A stretch of 64,000 nucleotides of DNA from Mercenaria mercenaria (GCF_021730395.1 NC_069376.1:12991001-13055000); one strand, 5' to 3'. Counted from the stretch's first letter, positions 34,900 through 47,600 are shown. The notes: a model not told the origin generated them from the letters alone. Translations and numbers: made by a program.

Positions 34900-35510
34900 T
34901 TGCATACCAGACGGGGATTTCCGGTATTTCTACCGGTGCTGGAAAAACCCATCTTACACCCCTGGGTGTAAGATGACTCTCGTGCTTTAAATGACGTATT
35001 ACGAACTACATATATGTAGAAGATTTATGTAGTTATTTATATTTTGTTTCGAAAAACTGAATATAAATCCAATACCTTGATAGTTCCTCTTAGTTCCTGA
35101 TAGTATATTTCTCGATTCAAAACAGGCTATTTTATAAAATATTCATAACGTTACGCTGGAACTGATAAAACAAAACCAGAACTAAACATTGCTATTTGTC
35201 TTTGAAACGTCATGACGTCTTTCCTGTTTACGGACGTTGATTTCACGCGCTTTGTTTAAATACGCTTCTATAAGAAATAGTTCTAAAATGAAAGCCGTTC
35301 GACTGATTTTATTTTTATTATTATATCTTGATATCGGTATGCAAGAAAAAGATTCTGTCACTTGTTATAGGTGCAGATGGGAATATCCGGCTCTCGGGTA
35401 ACTGTTTAGGCGGTAACTCGGTAGGAACCTCGTTACCGCCTAAACAGTTACCCTCGAGGCCGGAGATTCCCATCTGCACCTATAACCAGTGAAAGAATCT
35501 TATCTTCGTC
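34900..35510 (+). repeat. Dispersed repeat with snap-back palindrome (second copy at 45.9-47.0 kb)
   Basis: Landmarks GCTGGAAAAACCCAT, AGATGACTCTCGTG, CATAACGTTACGC, CAGATGG.ATAT and CTCGG occur in the same order at 45,885-46,985. The palindrome at 35,349-35,501 lies at its right end. Confidence 0.5.
35349..35501. repeat. Large snap-back palindrome, about 69-bp arms, 14-bp loop
   Basis: The left arm (35,349-35,417) and right arm (35,432-35,501) match almost completely, including TATAGGTGCAGATGGGAAT and GTAACTGTTTAGGCGGTAAC with their complements. The spacer is 35,418-35,431. The few mismatches are near GGCTCTCGGG/CCTCGAGGCC. It could form a long hairpin or cruciform. Confidence 0.9.
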
Positions 35511-35987
35511 GTTTGCACTTTAATAGGCTGTTCTTTCATAAATAGTACCTGTTTATGCTACATGTATTAAGCTAGCAACGATGTGCCCTAGCTTCAGAAG
35601 AGCTTGCCAATGCGTGTCTTTATCAACGATTTCAATTACTAATATGCTTAAAAGAAAATACCCACTCGGAATCGGTAATGGATAACTTAAGAAATTAATT
35701 GGCCTTTCTTACGACAACTCGCACATGTGCAAAAAAAACTTTTATTTCAAATAACAAAAGATTCTTTTTTTGTTAAACATGTATACGTGTTTACTGTTGG
35801 AACAACCATCGAATCATAGTCTGCTTGCAGGCGCGTAGCTGCCTACAAGCAGATAATGCATCTGCGCAATGAAGATCTGGCAAGCATGCACAATCAAGTA
35901 GGCTAATCTCAAGCATTGAATCTGTTTGGTCACAGTTAGGAGCCTAAATCATTTAACAGAGGATTTTATACGCAGTTCATAGTTGAA
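35511..35987. other. Unassigned sequence
   Basis: A small inverted pair, CTGCTTGCAGGCGCGTAGCT facing GCCTACAAGCAGA, lies at about 35,820-35,855. No gene seen. Confidence 0.35.
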
Positions 35988-36209
35988 ATGTATAATGTTT
36001 CAGGATTTTTATCTAAAAATATATGCGTCTTTGTCTTTGTGTGTATGACGGTGTCAAGGGCTTTTCAGGACTATGCGCCATTAGAAGGCATGTCTCAGGA
36101 CTGTAGGCTTTGCGTAAACGCGAGCACGAACACATTAAGTTCGGGTTGTTCAAAAATTAGGAGTTACCTTATAAATACAGAAACTCACTCTCTTTTTAGA
36201 TTTGAATGA
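35988..36209 (+). CDS. Candidate small secreted-type ORF, unrecognised
   Basis: 73 codons starting MYNVSGFLSKNICVFVFVCM, a hydrophobic start like a signal peptide, followed by a stretch with three further cysteines (DCRLCV, SGC). An acceptor-like GTTTCAG at about 36,003 could alternatively make this a terminal exon beginning inside the frame. AATAAA lies at about 36,232, some 20 bp past the stop. It matches no family I know, and chance remains likely. Confidence 0.25.
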   Translation: MYNVSGFLSKNICVFVFVCMTVSRAFQDYAPLEGMSQDCRLCVNASTNTLSSGCSKIRSYLINTETHSLFRFE

Positions 36210-36470
36210 AAGTAATTAATGTATGTGAATATAAATAAAGAAACACTTAGAATATTTTTCGATATCTTTGGTGATTTATTTTGAGGTTATGAAAAAAATT
36301 TAACAACCAATGTATTTAGAGATTGTTCAAACGATCGGTCAATTTGCATGGAAAAGGGATGGGAGACTTGCTCTGCATAACTTGTATCATCAACTGTTCA
36401 TTATATGTGATTCTTGATATAACACAACCGACATCTTCTCCCGTTAGGTGGAATGTTCTAGTTATTCTTT

Positions 36471-37546
36471 AAGTGTGTGAAATTGGCGAGAAGTTCGACA
36501 TTTGACATTGAACATTCGATCTCAGAACGACATTGGACATTTGAAGCGTGAAGTTGGCAATAAGTTAAACTTTCGACATTGAACATTCGATCTCAGAACG
36601 ACATTGGACATTCAATTTTAGAACGACATTATACATTCGAATCCAGAACGACATTGGACATTCAATTTTAGAACAACATTAGACATTCGAATCCAGAACG
36701 ACATTGGACATTCGAATCCAGAACGACATTCGATACCAGAACGACATTGGACATTCGATTTCAGAACGACATTGGACATTCTATTTCAGAACGACATTGG
36801 ACATTCGATACCAGAACGACATTGGACATTCGATTTCAGAACGACATTGGACATTTGATACCAGATCGACATTGGACATTCGATTTCAGAACGACATTCG
36901 ATACCAGAACGACATTGGACATATGATACCAGATCTACATTAGACATTCGATTTCAGAACGACATTGGACATTCGATTTCAGAACAACATTGGACATTCG
37001 ATTCAGAACGACATTGGACATTTGATACCAGATCGACAGTGGACATTCGATTTCAGAACGACATTCGACATTCGATACCAGAACGACATTGGACATTTGA
37101 TACCAGATCTACATTCGACATTCGATTTCAGAACGACATTGGACATTCGATTTCAGAACGACACTGGACATTGGACATTCAATTTCAGAACGACATTGGA
37201 CATTCGATTTCAGAACGACATTGGACATTTGATACCAGATCGACATTGGACATTCGATTTCAGAACGACATTCGACATTTGATACCAGAACGACATTGGA
37301 CATTTGATACCAGATCTACATTCGACATTTGATTTCAGAACGACATTGGACATTCGGTTTCAGAACGACATTGGACATTCGATTTCAGAACGACATTGGA
37401 CATTCTATTTCAGAAAGACATTCGACATTTGATACCAGAACGACATTGGACATTTGATACCAGATCTACATTCGATTTCAGAACGGCATTGGACATTCGG
37501 TTTCAGAACGACATTGGACATTCGATTTCAGAACGACATTGGACAA
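36471..37546 (+). repeat. 25-bp satellite, block 1, with leader
   Basis: The leader (36,471-36,600) has GTGTGTGAAATTGGCGAGAA and GAAGCGTGAAGTTGGCAATA. It is followed by about 40 units built from GACATTGGACATTCGATTTC + AGAAC, with variants GATACCAGA and TTTGATACCAGATC. Units are grouped in higher-order patterns. Its open frames (such as ...RFQNDIGHSISERHW...) repeat every 25 codons in all frames and are artefacts. Confidence 0.85.
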
Positions 37547-37664
37547 AGATTCTGTTGTTAGATGTAAATACTGCTAAACAACATTCATTTTGTCATTTGA
37601 GGCAGTCAGACATGTGCTAGGGTGGCGTTGCTGTAACAACGTTTAAAAACACAGGAAAGAATAA

Positions 37665-38058
37665 AAGTGTGTGAAGTTGGCGAGAAGTTCGACATTCGAC
37701 ATTGAACATTGGATAAGAAAACAACATTGAACATTTGAAGCGTGAAGTTGGCAATAAGTTGAACTTTCGACATTGAACATTCGATCTCAGAACGACATTG
37801 GACATTGAAACTGAAAAGGACATTAGACATTCAATTTCAAAATGACATTGGACATTCGACACCAGAAGAACATTGGACATTCGATTTCAGAACGACATTG
37901 AACATTCGATACCAGAACGACATTCGACATTCGATTTCAGAACGACATTGGACATTCGATACCAGAACATTCGATACCAGAACGACATTCGATTTCAGAA
38001 CGACATTGGACATTCGATACCAGAACGACATTGAAAATTCGATACCAGAACGACATTG
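37665..38058 (+). repeat. 25-bp satellite, block 2, with the same leader
   Basis: The leader is repeated (AAGTGTGTGAAGTTGGCGAG ... GAAGCGTGAAGTTGGCAATA) 1,194 bp after block 1, then about ten units. Leader plus array therefore was duplicated, or the satellite grew twice from the same kind of seed. About 118 bp of unrelated sequence separates the blocks. Confidence 0.8.
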
Positions 38059-38933
38059 GCGCTATCTTAGTTAAAACAAACATCGGCGAGCATGGAGATA
38101 CAATTTGTACCTTTAAAACTACATTCAAAATACATGTTAGCTTCTAAAACAACATTAGTTTAATGTGAAATAGTCTTAAGACACAAAGTACACGTTTCTT
38201 GCCATCAAAAGAAGCGTGGTCATACGGTGATAATTATTTTACTGAGGAATAATTGCTTTCGCATACAAAATGGCGCGTGGAGAAAGCGCCACTTCCGGTA
38301 AACGAGATCTCATTCCGTTATCACGGGATGTTGGCGAGATTTGCTCTACATGCCTTTCAAGTTGCCGATCTATTTATTTTTTTTTAGCTCTTTGAGATAA
38401 TTTGCCATTTTCAACGTGAATATAACAACACAAATTTTTGCAAAATGTTGCAAAACAATGGGATTGGGTCGCCTGTAGTAAATATATCTATATTCACTAT
38501 ATTTTTTTTTTTTGCAAAAAAAAAAAAATCTATAAATCTTTGAGAGATCTGTAACACAGTATTGCCATTACCAGAATGTTTTTATTACATTATTCGATTG
38601 ATAAAATACTATCCCACCTTTCATGCTTCTGTAATTCGTTTTTGTAATTAAAGATAGCTAAACTAGGACTTGGACTAAAGAAACATTTTAATATTTTTTT
38701 TAGACGTAAGAATTTCAGAATTGTTAGATTTCCAGGAAATGTTTAGTCAGTGGAACATTATCATTCAAACAGTAAACACCAAAAACATATAAAATTAAGA
38801 ACATATGTACAGTTTTTAACCCTTTCTTGACCATGCCCACCGAGGTGTTGGAGAGTATATCGTCGAAGTCATAGTGCTAGTCTGTATATGTGTAATCTGG
38901 GAAAATTATAATATTACTAGCACAAAAATATTA
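38059..38933. other. Unassigned sequence with a poly-T/poly-A hairpin
   Basis: No ORF. A run of T followed by GC and a run of A (about 38,502-38,528) forms a simple hairpin. A short GC-rich, promoter-like patch lies at 38,268-38,345. Confidence 0.35.
38268..38345 (+). promoter_or_regulatory. Possible promoter-like patch (YY1- and ETS-like motifs)
   Basis: CAAAATGGCGCG resembles a YY1 site and CACTTCCGGTAAAC resembles an ETS site, 20 bp apart in a locally GC-rich patch. Both motifs are common at metazoan start sites. No adjoining gene was identified, so this is weak. Confidence 0.2.
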
Positions 38934-40740
38934 ACAAGAGGGCCATGATGGCCCTGTATCGCTCACCTGAGTACCATTGCTCAATATGATATGATCAAAT
39001 TTTCACATAGAGCACATAGGCATACACATTAAATATCATCAGGATGAACATTTTCTTGTAACAGTCCCTTTTGACCTAGTCAGGGCCAATTTCCATACCA
39101 AGTTTGAGGGTCCTAGGCTCAAATGCTGCATTTTTGTACTAACATGACTATTCCTTATCCTAGAAGACTTAAATTACATTTAAAACCAATCTCATTAGAT
39201 CCTGCAGATATATATTCGTTTACATAAAATAAAGGGTCATTTGTCATAAATTCTGTCAAAAGTTATCTAACCCGATTGTCCGAGTCCTTCTGAGATACAC
39301 CCATTTTAATTTGAAACAAAGGGAGGTAATTTGACATAAAATTAGTTCATAGCTATCTACCCTACTTGCCTCTGTCCAACTTAAGACAATAATGAAATTT
39401 CAAATTAGTTCTATAAATATTTTCCGAGATAAATCCATTTTTATTAAAATCAGGGGAGGTAATCATATGCATGTAGAAGATACAGAGTTCATGTCTATAC
39501 AACAATATATTAGTAAAGTATTCATATCAAGAAGACATAAATAACGTTTCAAACCAATTTATTAGAAGCTGCTAAGATGTATTCATTTAGATAAAAAATA
39601 AAGGGAGGTAATTTTTCATAAATTCAGTCAATATGTATCTCCACTGATTGTCCAAGTCCATCTGTTGACATAAATGAAATTTCAGATCAGTATCTTCATT
39701 AGTTACAGAGATATACCCATTTTAATTTGAAATAAAGGGAGGTAATTTGACATAAAATCAGTTCATAGTTGTCCACCCTGATTGCCCCAGTCCAACTAAT
39801 GACAATAATGAAATTTCAAGAAAGTCCTATAAGAACATACTGATATAAATCCATTTTGATTACAATCAGGGGAGGTAATCAGACATAAAATAACTCAGGA
39901 ACCTATCATTGGATCTAACAGATTCGTCATGGAATCCAAGATTTATTGTTGTTAAAGATATTCTGGAAGTTTGTATCAAATCAAACCATAAATGGAAGTC
40001 TCTATATGGCTGCAAAAGCCAAAATAGCAAATATTGGACCTATAAGGGGCCATAACTGGAACCCATGAGGGAATCTGGCCAATTCAAGAAAAGAACCAAG
40101 ATCTTGTGGTGATACAAGTTGTGGGCAAGTTTGGTTATTACAATAAAATCATAAATAAAGCTGCTATTGTGTAGACAAGGTCAAAATACATGTAGCTAAT
40201 TTTGGCCCTTTCAGGGGCCACAACTCTGGAACCCATAATGGGAACTGGCCAGGTCAAGGAAGGAACCACGATCTTATGGATGACACAAGTTGTGTGCAAT
40301 TTTGGTTAAAATAAAACCATGAAGCTGCTATTGTGCAGACAATGTTAAAATAGCTAATTCCGGTCCATTTAGGGGCCATAACTCTGGAGCCAATAACAGA
40401 ATCTGGCCAGTTCAAGAAAGATCTTATGGTGATACAAGTTCTGTGCAAGTATGGTAAAAATCAAATCATAAATAAAGCTGCTATTGTGAAGACAAGGTCA
40501 AAATAGCTAATTTTGGCCCTTTCAGGGGCCAGAACTCTGGAATACATAATGGGATCTGGCCAGTTCAAGAAAAGAACCGAGATCTTATGGTGAAACAAGT
40601 TGTGTGCAAGTTTAGTTAGAATAAAATCATAAATGGAACCTCTATCGTGCAGACAAGAAATTGTTGACGGATGCATGGACTGATGACGGACGAAGGGTGA
40701 TCACAAAAGTTCACCTTGTCACTATGTGACAGGTGAGCTA
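38934..40740 (-). mobile_element. Helentron-like element of the GCTCACCTG family (161-bp core)
   Basis: The tail ACAAGAG with GGGCCATGATGGCCC leads to CGCTCACCTG, then a unique part with repeated AAAGGGAGGTAATTTGACAT phrases. About four units of 161 bp follow, then a GACG-type stretch and a terminal hairpin (GTTCACC..GTCAC / GTGACAGGTGAGCT) with one change in the left arm. No ORF. Closest relatives are at 31.6, 56.7 and 61.3 kb. Confidence 0.75.
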
Positions 40741-40851
40741 AAACAGAAATTTAAAATGGACTTCATGTTATCAATCACATTAACGTGAACTTGGACACTG
40801 GAACCAACAACCCAGAATTCCAGTATCAGTCAATTGATGACTTCCATGTCA

Positions 40852-42012
40852 GTGTACACTGCCTAGAGAGTTCCCTAACCTGGAAAGGAACAATGAATAC
40901 AAACAACAGTGATCCTCGGTCATACATCCTTTAAGTGTACACTGCCTAGAGAGTTCCCTAACCTGAAAAGGAACAATGAATACAAACAACAGTGATCCTC
41001 GGTCATACATCCTTTAAGTGTACACTGCCTAGAGAGTTCCCTAACCTGGAAAGGAACAATGAATACAAACAACAGTGATCCTCGGTCATACATCCTTTAA
41101 GTGTACACTGCCTAGAGAGTTCCCTAACCTGGAAAGGAACAATGAATACAAACAACAGTGATCCTCGGTCATACATCCTTTAAGTGTACACTGCCTAGAG
41201 AGTTGCCTAACCTGGAAAGGAACAATGAATACAAACAACAGTGATCCTCGGTCATACATCCTTTAAGTGTACACTGCCTAGAGAGTTCCCTAACCTGGAA
41301 AGGAACAATGAATACAAACAACAGTGATTCTCGGTCATACATCCTTTAAGTGTACACTGCCTAGAGAGTTGCCTAACCTGAAAAGGAACAATGAATACAA
41401 ACAACAGTGATCTTTGGTCATACATCCTTTAAGTGTACACTGCCTAGAGAGTTCCCTAACCTGGAAAGGAACAATGAATACAAACAACAGTGATCCTCGG
41501 TCATACATCCTTTAAGTGTACACTGCCTAGAGAGTTCCCTAACCTGGAAAGGAACAATGAATACAAACAACAGTGATCCTCGGTCATACATCCTTTAAGT
41601 GTACACTGCTAGAGAGTTCCCTAACCTGGAAAGGAACAATGAATACAAACAACAGTGATCCTCGGTCATACATCCTTTAAGTGTACACTGCCTAGAGAGT
41701 TCCCTAACCTGGAAAGGAACAATGAATACAAACAACAGTGATCCTCGGTCATACATCCTTTAAGTGCACACTGCCTAGTGAGTTCCCTAACCTGGAAAGG
41801 AACAATGAATACAAACAACAGTGATCCTCGGTCATACATCCTTTAAGTGTACACTGCCTAGAGAGTTGCCTAACCTGGAAAGGAACAATGAATACAAACA
41901 ACAGTGATCCTCGGTCATACATCCTTTAAGTGTACACTGCCTAGAGAGTTGCCTAACCTGGAAAGGAACAATGAATACAAACAACAGTGATCCTCGGTCA
42001 TACATCCTTTAA
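40852..42012 (+). repeat. 83-bp tandem array, 14 copies
   Basis: The unit runs from GTGTACACTGCCTAGAGAGT to GGTCATACATCCTTTAA. Fourteen units differ at only a few places (TTCCC/TTGCC, one 82-bp unit, single changes). Such uniformity points to recent amplification or gene conversion. The units contain no complete ORF. Confidence 0.95.
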
Positions 42013-42109
42013 GTGCTAGATTCTAATTGATATACATGTATCAATTACTAACCCTATCCTGCTAAATTTCTATAATAAACTTGTCCAATTTCAAATTTTA
42101 ACAGTACCC

Positions 42110-42240
42110 ATTGCCAAATGGTGTGCTTACCAAAAAGTTACCAATTCAAAAACAGTACAGATCTTGATCAGACTGCACAGAAGGCAAAATCAATCGTGTC
42201 CAGCATGATAAAGGTGAAAGGATAACCACACTGTGATTGC
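42110..42240 (+). repeat. Fragment of the GATCTTGATCAGACTGCA dispersed repeat
   Basis: Contains 'cagatcttgatcagactgca' and CGTGTCCAGCAT, as at 22.3-22.65 kb where the same end seeds the 43-bp array; here no expansion followed. Confidence 0.5.
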
Positions 42241-42399
42241 TTGTCAATACACTATAAAGATAGTATTTAAGCCATGTCTAAAACTCCAAATTATTCATCT
42301 TTTAGACACAATATTATGATTTTTGCCACAAGGCAAATACCATAATAATTGTACAAGGCAGTCTGAAAGACAGCTAAATTCCCCGCCACTGTTATGGAT

Positions 42400-42790
42400 A
42401 GTGAAAGGGTAAACCACGATTCTTTAGCTGTGACCTTGACCTTCAGCTGGCATGGCTGACATATAAGTTCAGCACATCGTCTTGATGGGGTGATCATTTG
42501 ACCCAGGTTACATATGAATCCTTCAAGGGGAGTAGGAGATAGGAGTGGACACAAAATGGAAGGCTCAAACATTTGACCCCTAGTTGTGACCTTGACCTTG
42601 AGGCAACATAGCTGACTCATGACTCCTGCACATTGACTGGATAAGGTGATCATTTGACCAAAGTTTCATGAAAATCCTACAAGGGGTTTAGGAGATACAG
42701 AGCTGACACAACATGGAAGGCTCAAACCTTCAACCCTAAGTTGTGACTTTGACAGCATGGCTGACTCATTAGGTCTTTATAATGAACACT
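42400..42790 (-). repeat. Tandem array, about 160-180-bp units (TGTGACCTTGACCTT type)
   Basis: About two and a half units share 'gtgaccttgacctt.ag', 'gcatggctgac', 'gatgg..tgatcatttgacc' and 'ggaaggctcaaac'. Structurally like the core at 62.8-63.9 kb but different in sequence. Confidence 0.55.
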
Positions 42791-43154
42791 GCTTATAACG
42801 GAAAGGAAAACCTAATTACTGGACTGATCATACCAAAAATAAACAAACAAAAAATGTGAAATTATTAATTTTCGTTTTGCACTATTTTTTTATAAACTTC
42901 AAAAGGAATAAAATCCAAATAAGAAATTAATTAATCAATTAATTAGTCAATTAATCAATCAATCATTTATGCCAAAAACTTGATGTCCACAAATTCAAGC
43001 CCCTATGAAGTAGCCGTATTTAAAGTACTTAATTTCTTGGGCACAAATTTTTGTGATTTACATTTTAATGATTTTTGCTGTATGAGAACTTTGAAAACAT
43101 TCTGTACAGAAAAGAAATAGCATTAGAATATTCAACTTTACTGCGAAAAAAATA
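42791..43154. other. Unassigned sequence with TTAATCAA repeats
   Basis: 42,926-42,966 is a simple run of TTAATTAATCAA/TCAATCAA units. Nothing else recognised. Confidence 0.4.
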
Positions 43155-43830
43155 GACGTGTGAGGCTTGCTACCACTGAAGTGTTCTAGACGTGTGAGGC
43201 TTGCTACCACTGAAGTGTTCTAGACAGGTGAGGCTTGCTACCACTGGTGTTCTAGACGTGTGAGGCTTGCTACCACTGAAGTGTTCTAGACGTGTGAGGC
43301 TTGCTACCACTGAAGTGTTCTAGACGGGTGAGGCTTGCTACCACTGAAGTGTTCTAGACGGGTGAGGCTTGCTACCACTGGTGTTCTAGACGTGTGAGGC
43401 TTGCTACCACTGAAGTGTTCTAGACGTGTGAGGCTTGCTACCACTGAAGTGTTCTAGACGGGTGAGGCTTGCTACCACTGAAGTGTTCTAGATGGGTGAG
43501 GCTTGCTACCACTGAAGTGTTCTAGACGTGTGAGGCTTGCTACCACTGAAGTGTTATAGATGGGTGAGGCTTGCTACCACTGAAGTGTTCTAGACGTGTG
43601 AGGCTTGCTACCACTGAAGTGTTCTAGACATGTGAGGCTTGCTACCACTGAAGTGTTCTAGACGTTTGAGGCTTGCTACCACTGCAGTGTTATAGACGTG
43701 TGAGGCTTGCTACCACTGAAGTGTTCTAGACGGGTGAGGCTTGCTACCACTGAAGTGTTCTAGATGTGTGAGGCTTGCTACACTGAATGTTATGACGTGT
43801 GAGATTTGCTACCACTGAAGGTTATGATTT
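43155..43830 (+). repeat. 34-bp minisatellite, about 20 copies
   Basis: The unit is GACGTGTGAGGCTTGCTACC + ACTGAAGTGTTCTA. Two units lack the four bases GAAG-equivalent (30 bp), and the first base group varies (ACGTG, ACGGG, ATGGG, ACAGG). The last two or three units degrade, exactly where the poor-consensus stretch starts. Confidence 0.9.
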
Positions 43831-44254
43831 TTTGAAGAAAAGGGTTTGATTTTTATCTCACCATTAATTAATTTATCAGGGTTATTACAGTTTCTTCTTG
43901 TGGTTTCTGCATAAACATCATGTCTATTCATTTTAATCATGCGACAAATTGTTTTTTCAAATAATTGGTAAATGATATACTTCCCCTAACTATTAAAAGC
44001 TATTTTTTTTGTACAAAATTTTCAGGTCAAACTGAAAGGCATTTTAATTTACATCGAAATCAGAAAAAATGTTACAGCTATTGAAAGGTTTCTATTTAAA
44101 GAAAAAAGTATCAAAAATATTAAATCAATAATTTTTTTATTTGACTGGAAAAGGGAAAAGAACAAAAGAGGTTCAAAAATAAGCTACAGAACCTTTATTA
44201 AAGACCCTTGAAATAGAACAATGACCTCTTACCTAGACATAAGCTTTTATTGGG

Positions 44255-44620
44255 AAACAAGTAAATATCCATTTTTCCTTATGACCTAGTTTTGAACCCA
44301 CATGACCAGATTCCCACTTGACCTAGAGATCATCAAACAAAGTGTTCACAAGCTTTTCGTTCATTTGACCTGGCGACTGTTTTAAACCCAAATGCCCAGT
44401 TTCCCCAACCTGACCTAAAAATCATCAAAGAAACATTTGTTAAGAATCAGAAATTTTGGGTTTCCAAATGGGGCCCTAAGAGTGTAAAAAGCTTTCCTTT
44501 ATCTGGCCTGCTGACCTAGTTTTGATCCAACGACCCTTTTTCAACTTTGGGCCTAGAAATCATAAAGAAAAAAATTAAAACCCAAGTTTCAAAAAGTTTG
44601 GGGTCACTAGAGCTCCGAAA
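44255..44620 (-). repeat. Degraded GACCTAGTTTTTGACCC-type tandem array
   Basis: Two to three units with TGACCTAGTTTTGAACCCAC and 'acctagagatcatcaa', comparable to 17.1-18.1 kb but full of small indels. Confidence 0.5.
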
Positions 44621-47600
44621 GCTGTGTGTATTTACGCAAAAAAATTACAGAAAACCCAAATGAATTTAAAAAGTGTGTGCCAAAAAACCAAAAAAAAATT
44701 CCTAATACCCAATTTAAAAAAAATGTTTGCTTTTCGCATTTTCTTAAAATCACAAAACGTTCGGGGACTTTAAGGATACAGAACAATAGAAAATAGCGCA
44801 AAAAAGGTGTCGCATAAGGGGGGATACAAATAGTCCTCAGCTTTTCTTTCCCCAAAAACACATGACAGATCAGCTTGAATGTAGGTGCTTTTTCTAATAA
44901 AATAAATAATGGAAACTTAGCTCAACACCACCGAAAATTTTTGGGGTTTTTTTTTTTCGTGATTTGCAGTTGTTATTTGATAAAAAATATTTTTCTTGCA
45001 TCAACATGCCCCCTACTTTCTTTTGATTTTTATTGCATGACAAATTCTCAAGACAATGTTACAGACTTTTTAAAAAAGGGGTTGAGTGAGTGGGGGTATT
45101 TAAATAGGAAATTTTATAAGAATAAGAAAAAACAACTATTGAGTGTGTTTTTTCCCTTACAAATGCAGAAAAACGACGGGTTATACTTACCAAAAAAGGG
45201 TCACAGTTTTGGGAAAAATACAGTACTATTCAATTGGGTTTTAAAAATTGACTTAATGCAAAAAAGTAAAAAGAAAACGTATCAAAAAAAGTATCCAAAA
45301 TACATAAAATGATTGGAAAAAAAAATATCTTTAGCACTATTACTTAAGATACACATAATTACCTTCATAACAGGCATATCTTATAAATATTTTTTAAAGA
45401 GACAGTTAAAAAGTAGACAAAATTTTTTCCATGAAATTTGAAGCAAAAAATATGGGTTTTTTTTTGATGTGAGTTTGGTGAAATACCCAATTCGTTTTAG
45501 CAAATCCCCAGTACTCGAAAAGGCTAGGTAATGATTTAAATTTACTTTTCCCCAAATTCGATTTCCAATACCCCAATTCAGGCAAAAAGTGATGGGAAAA
45601 CCCCAATTTTGTACCCAAAGTTACCGGATTTTGGGTCCAATTGGCCCTTTGGGAGGGGTAAAAAGGGAAAATTTTGACAGACGACACAAGATGGACAAAA
45701 ACCCGTCAAAAATGCTCCCTTGACACTTTTGCTCTGTTGACTAAAAAACAATCACGTAATCTTCGATCTTAGAGACAGTAAAGTCACTTCATAAGTTAAA
45801 AAAAATATTTAAACATAAAAAATTTTTCCCTGTTTTTTTTTGACATACAAACTTGTCTCGATACAGTTTTTTTCCCAGATAATTTTTTGCACATGGGAGG
45901 GCTTTTCCCGGGTGATTTTACCCATCCCGGCAAAACCCATCGGCACCCCCATGCCAGATGACTCTCGTGTTTTAATGACAACATTTTAGTATCAAATGTA
46001 CAAACAAACAAAAAAATTTTTTTAATCAAAGGGAATTGCTTTTTTTTCCCAATCCATTCGTTTAAAAAAATTTCTTTGTCGTACTTTTTTGATTGTATAT
46101 GTCTTTTTATAAAAATTTTTTTAATTTGATATGTACTCTTTTTGTGTAACAATTTTGGAAATAAATAAGTTTAAACCCAAACTGGGTTAGGGGGTTAAAG
46201 CACTGAAATTATTTTTAAAAATCGAAAAAAGCAGTCCCCTCGATAGTTTCTCTCATTTCCCATAGAATTCTTTGATTCAAAATACAATAGGGTTTTTAAA
46301 CAGTAGCTGATTGGGATGCAGTATTCGGCTCGGGGGTTTTTTCCCAATCGGTCTCACGGGGCGCGCAAGCCCCGATTGTATCCACCCCCAAAATCCACAG
46401 ACCCAAATACAAAGTCCTGTTTAGCTACTTTTAAAATGCCCCTTTTTAATATCCTTTACCATTTTGATTTTTTTTGTTCTGAACAAAATTTCAATGTTTA
46501 TCGATTTTAAATGGAACAATGAATTTTTTTATTCGCTTTTTATAAAAGGTCGGGTCTGCATATTAATAAAAATAGTCCGGCAGCATACAATAGGGAAGGG
46601 TACAACGGAATTAAAAGGTACAATACGGAATTTTTGTTGTTTGTTATATTTTAAAAAAAAATACAAGCTTTTTTTTTCAAAATTTTATTAGGTTTTAAAT
46701 AATAAATTATTTACTGAAAGAACATAACGTTACGCACAAACAATTTCAACTAAAGCGGAACTTTGTTATTGTGCGTAACGCAAAACATCATACGTCCTTT
46801 TTTTCGGATGTTAATTCCTGCTTTTTGTGTTCTTCTCTACTGTAAGAAAGAGGCTAAAAGAAGTTTTTCAAAAATTTTTAATTTCTAGTCTTTTGTAAAA
46901 TACAATTTCCCAAGAAATGCTGGATTTTAAAAGGAGCTTTATTCGATTGCAAAAAAAAATCAGTCATTTTTTAGAATCAGATGGATATATCGTCCCTCGG
47001 CCACCTGCCAGAGTGGAATTTGGAAAAGCCTCTTCCCCCCCAATGGCAGGTCCCCCTCTGGGGGGAAATTTTTTTTAAAAACCGATTCTTAAACACATGC
47101 GATTTTTTTAATGTTAAAAAAAAAAACCAAAAACAACAAAAAAAAAACAACACAAAAACCCTTTGGTGAAAGCAGTATAAAGTAGTTTTGATTAAGTCAA
47201 TGTCACTTTTTTAAATCTTAAAAAAACATTCTAAGATGATGAGGTTCTCCAGACTAGAATCGGGCAGCTGTCCCATTTTAACTCTTGCCAGTTGTTTGTT
47301 GTGTTGAAAAATATAAAAGGCTGGGGGGGTGATACTGCAAACTTAACCAAAGGTATATACATGTCCCTGAAAAATGCAATAATTATTGGTATGATTATGA
47401 AATACAAAGAATCTAAAATTCACATACAATTTTCTGTTTCTTGCCCTTTTTACGCAATTTTGCATTAATTTTTTTTTAAGAACACAAGGATTCCAATTAC
47501 TATTATTAATAAATGTATTTTTTTGAAAAAATGAAATAGAAAGAATAAGGAAAATTAACATAAATTTAAAAGGGAATAATATAAAACCCCCGTCTGCCAA

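Noticed and set aside
34695-34976. 93-codon frame
   Set aside because: Lies in the right arm of the long-inverted-repeat element, with no recognisable domain.
36704-38128. Several frames of 60-105 codons on both strands
   Set aside because: All are translations of the 25-bp satellite, repeating every 25 residues in every frame.
40852-43830. CRISPR-like arrays
   Set aside because: Units are directly adjacent with no unique spacers; these are eukaryotic tandem repeats.
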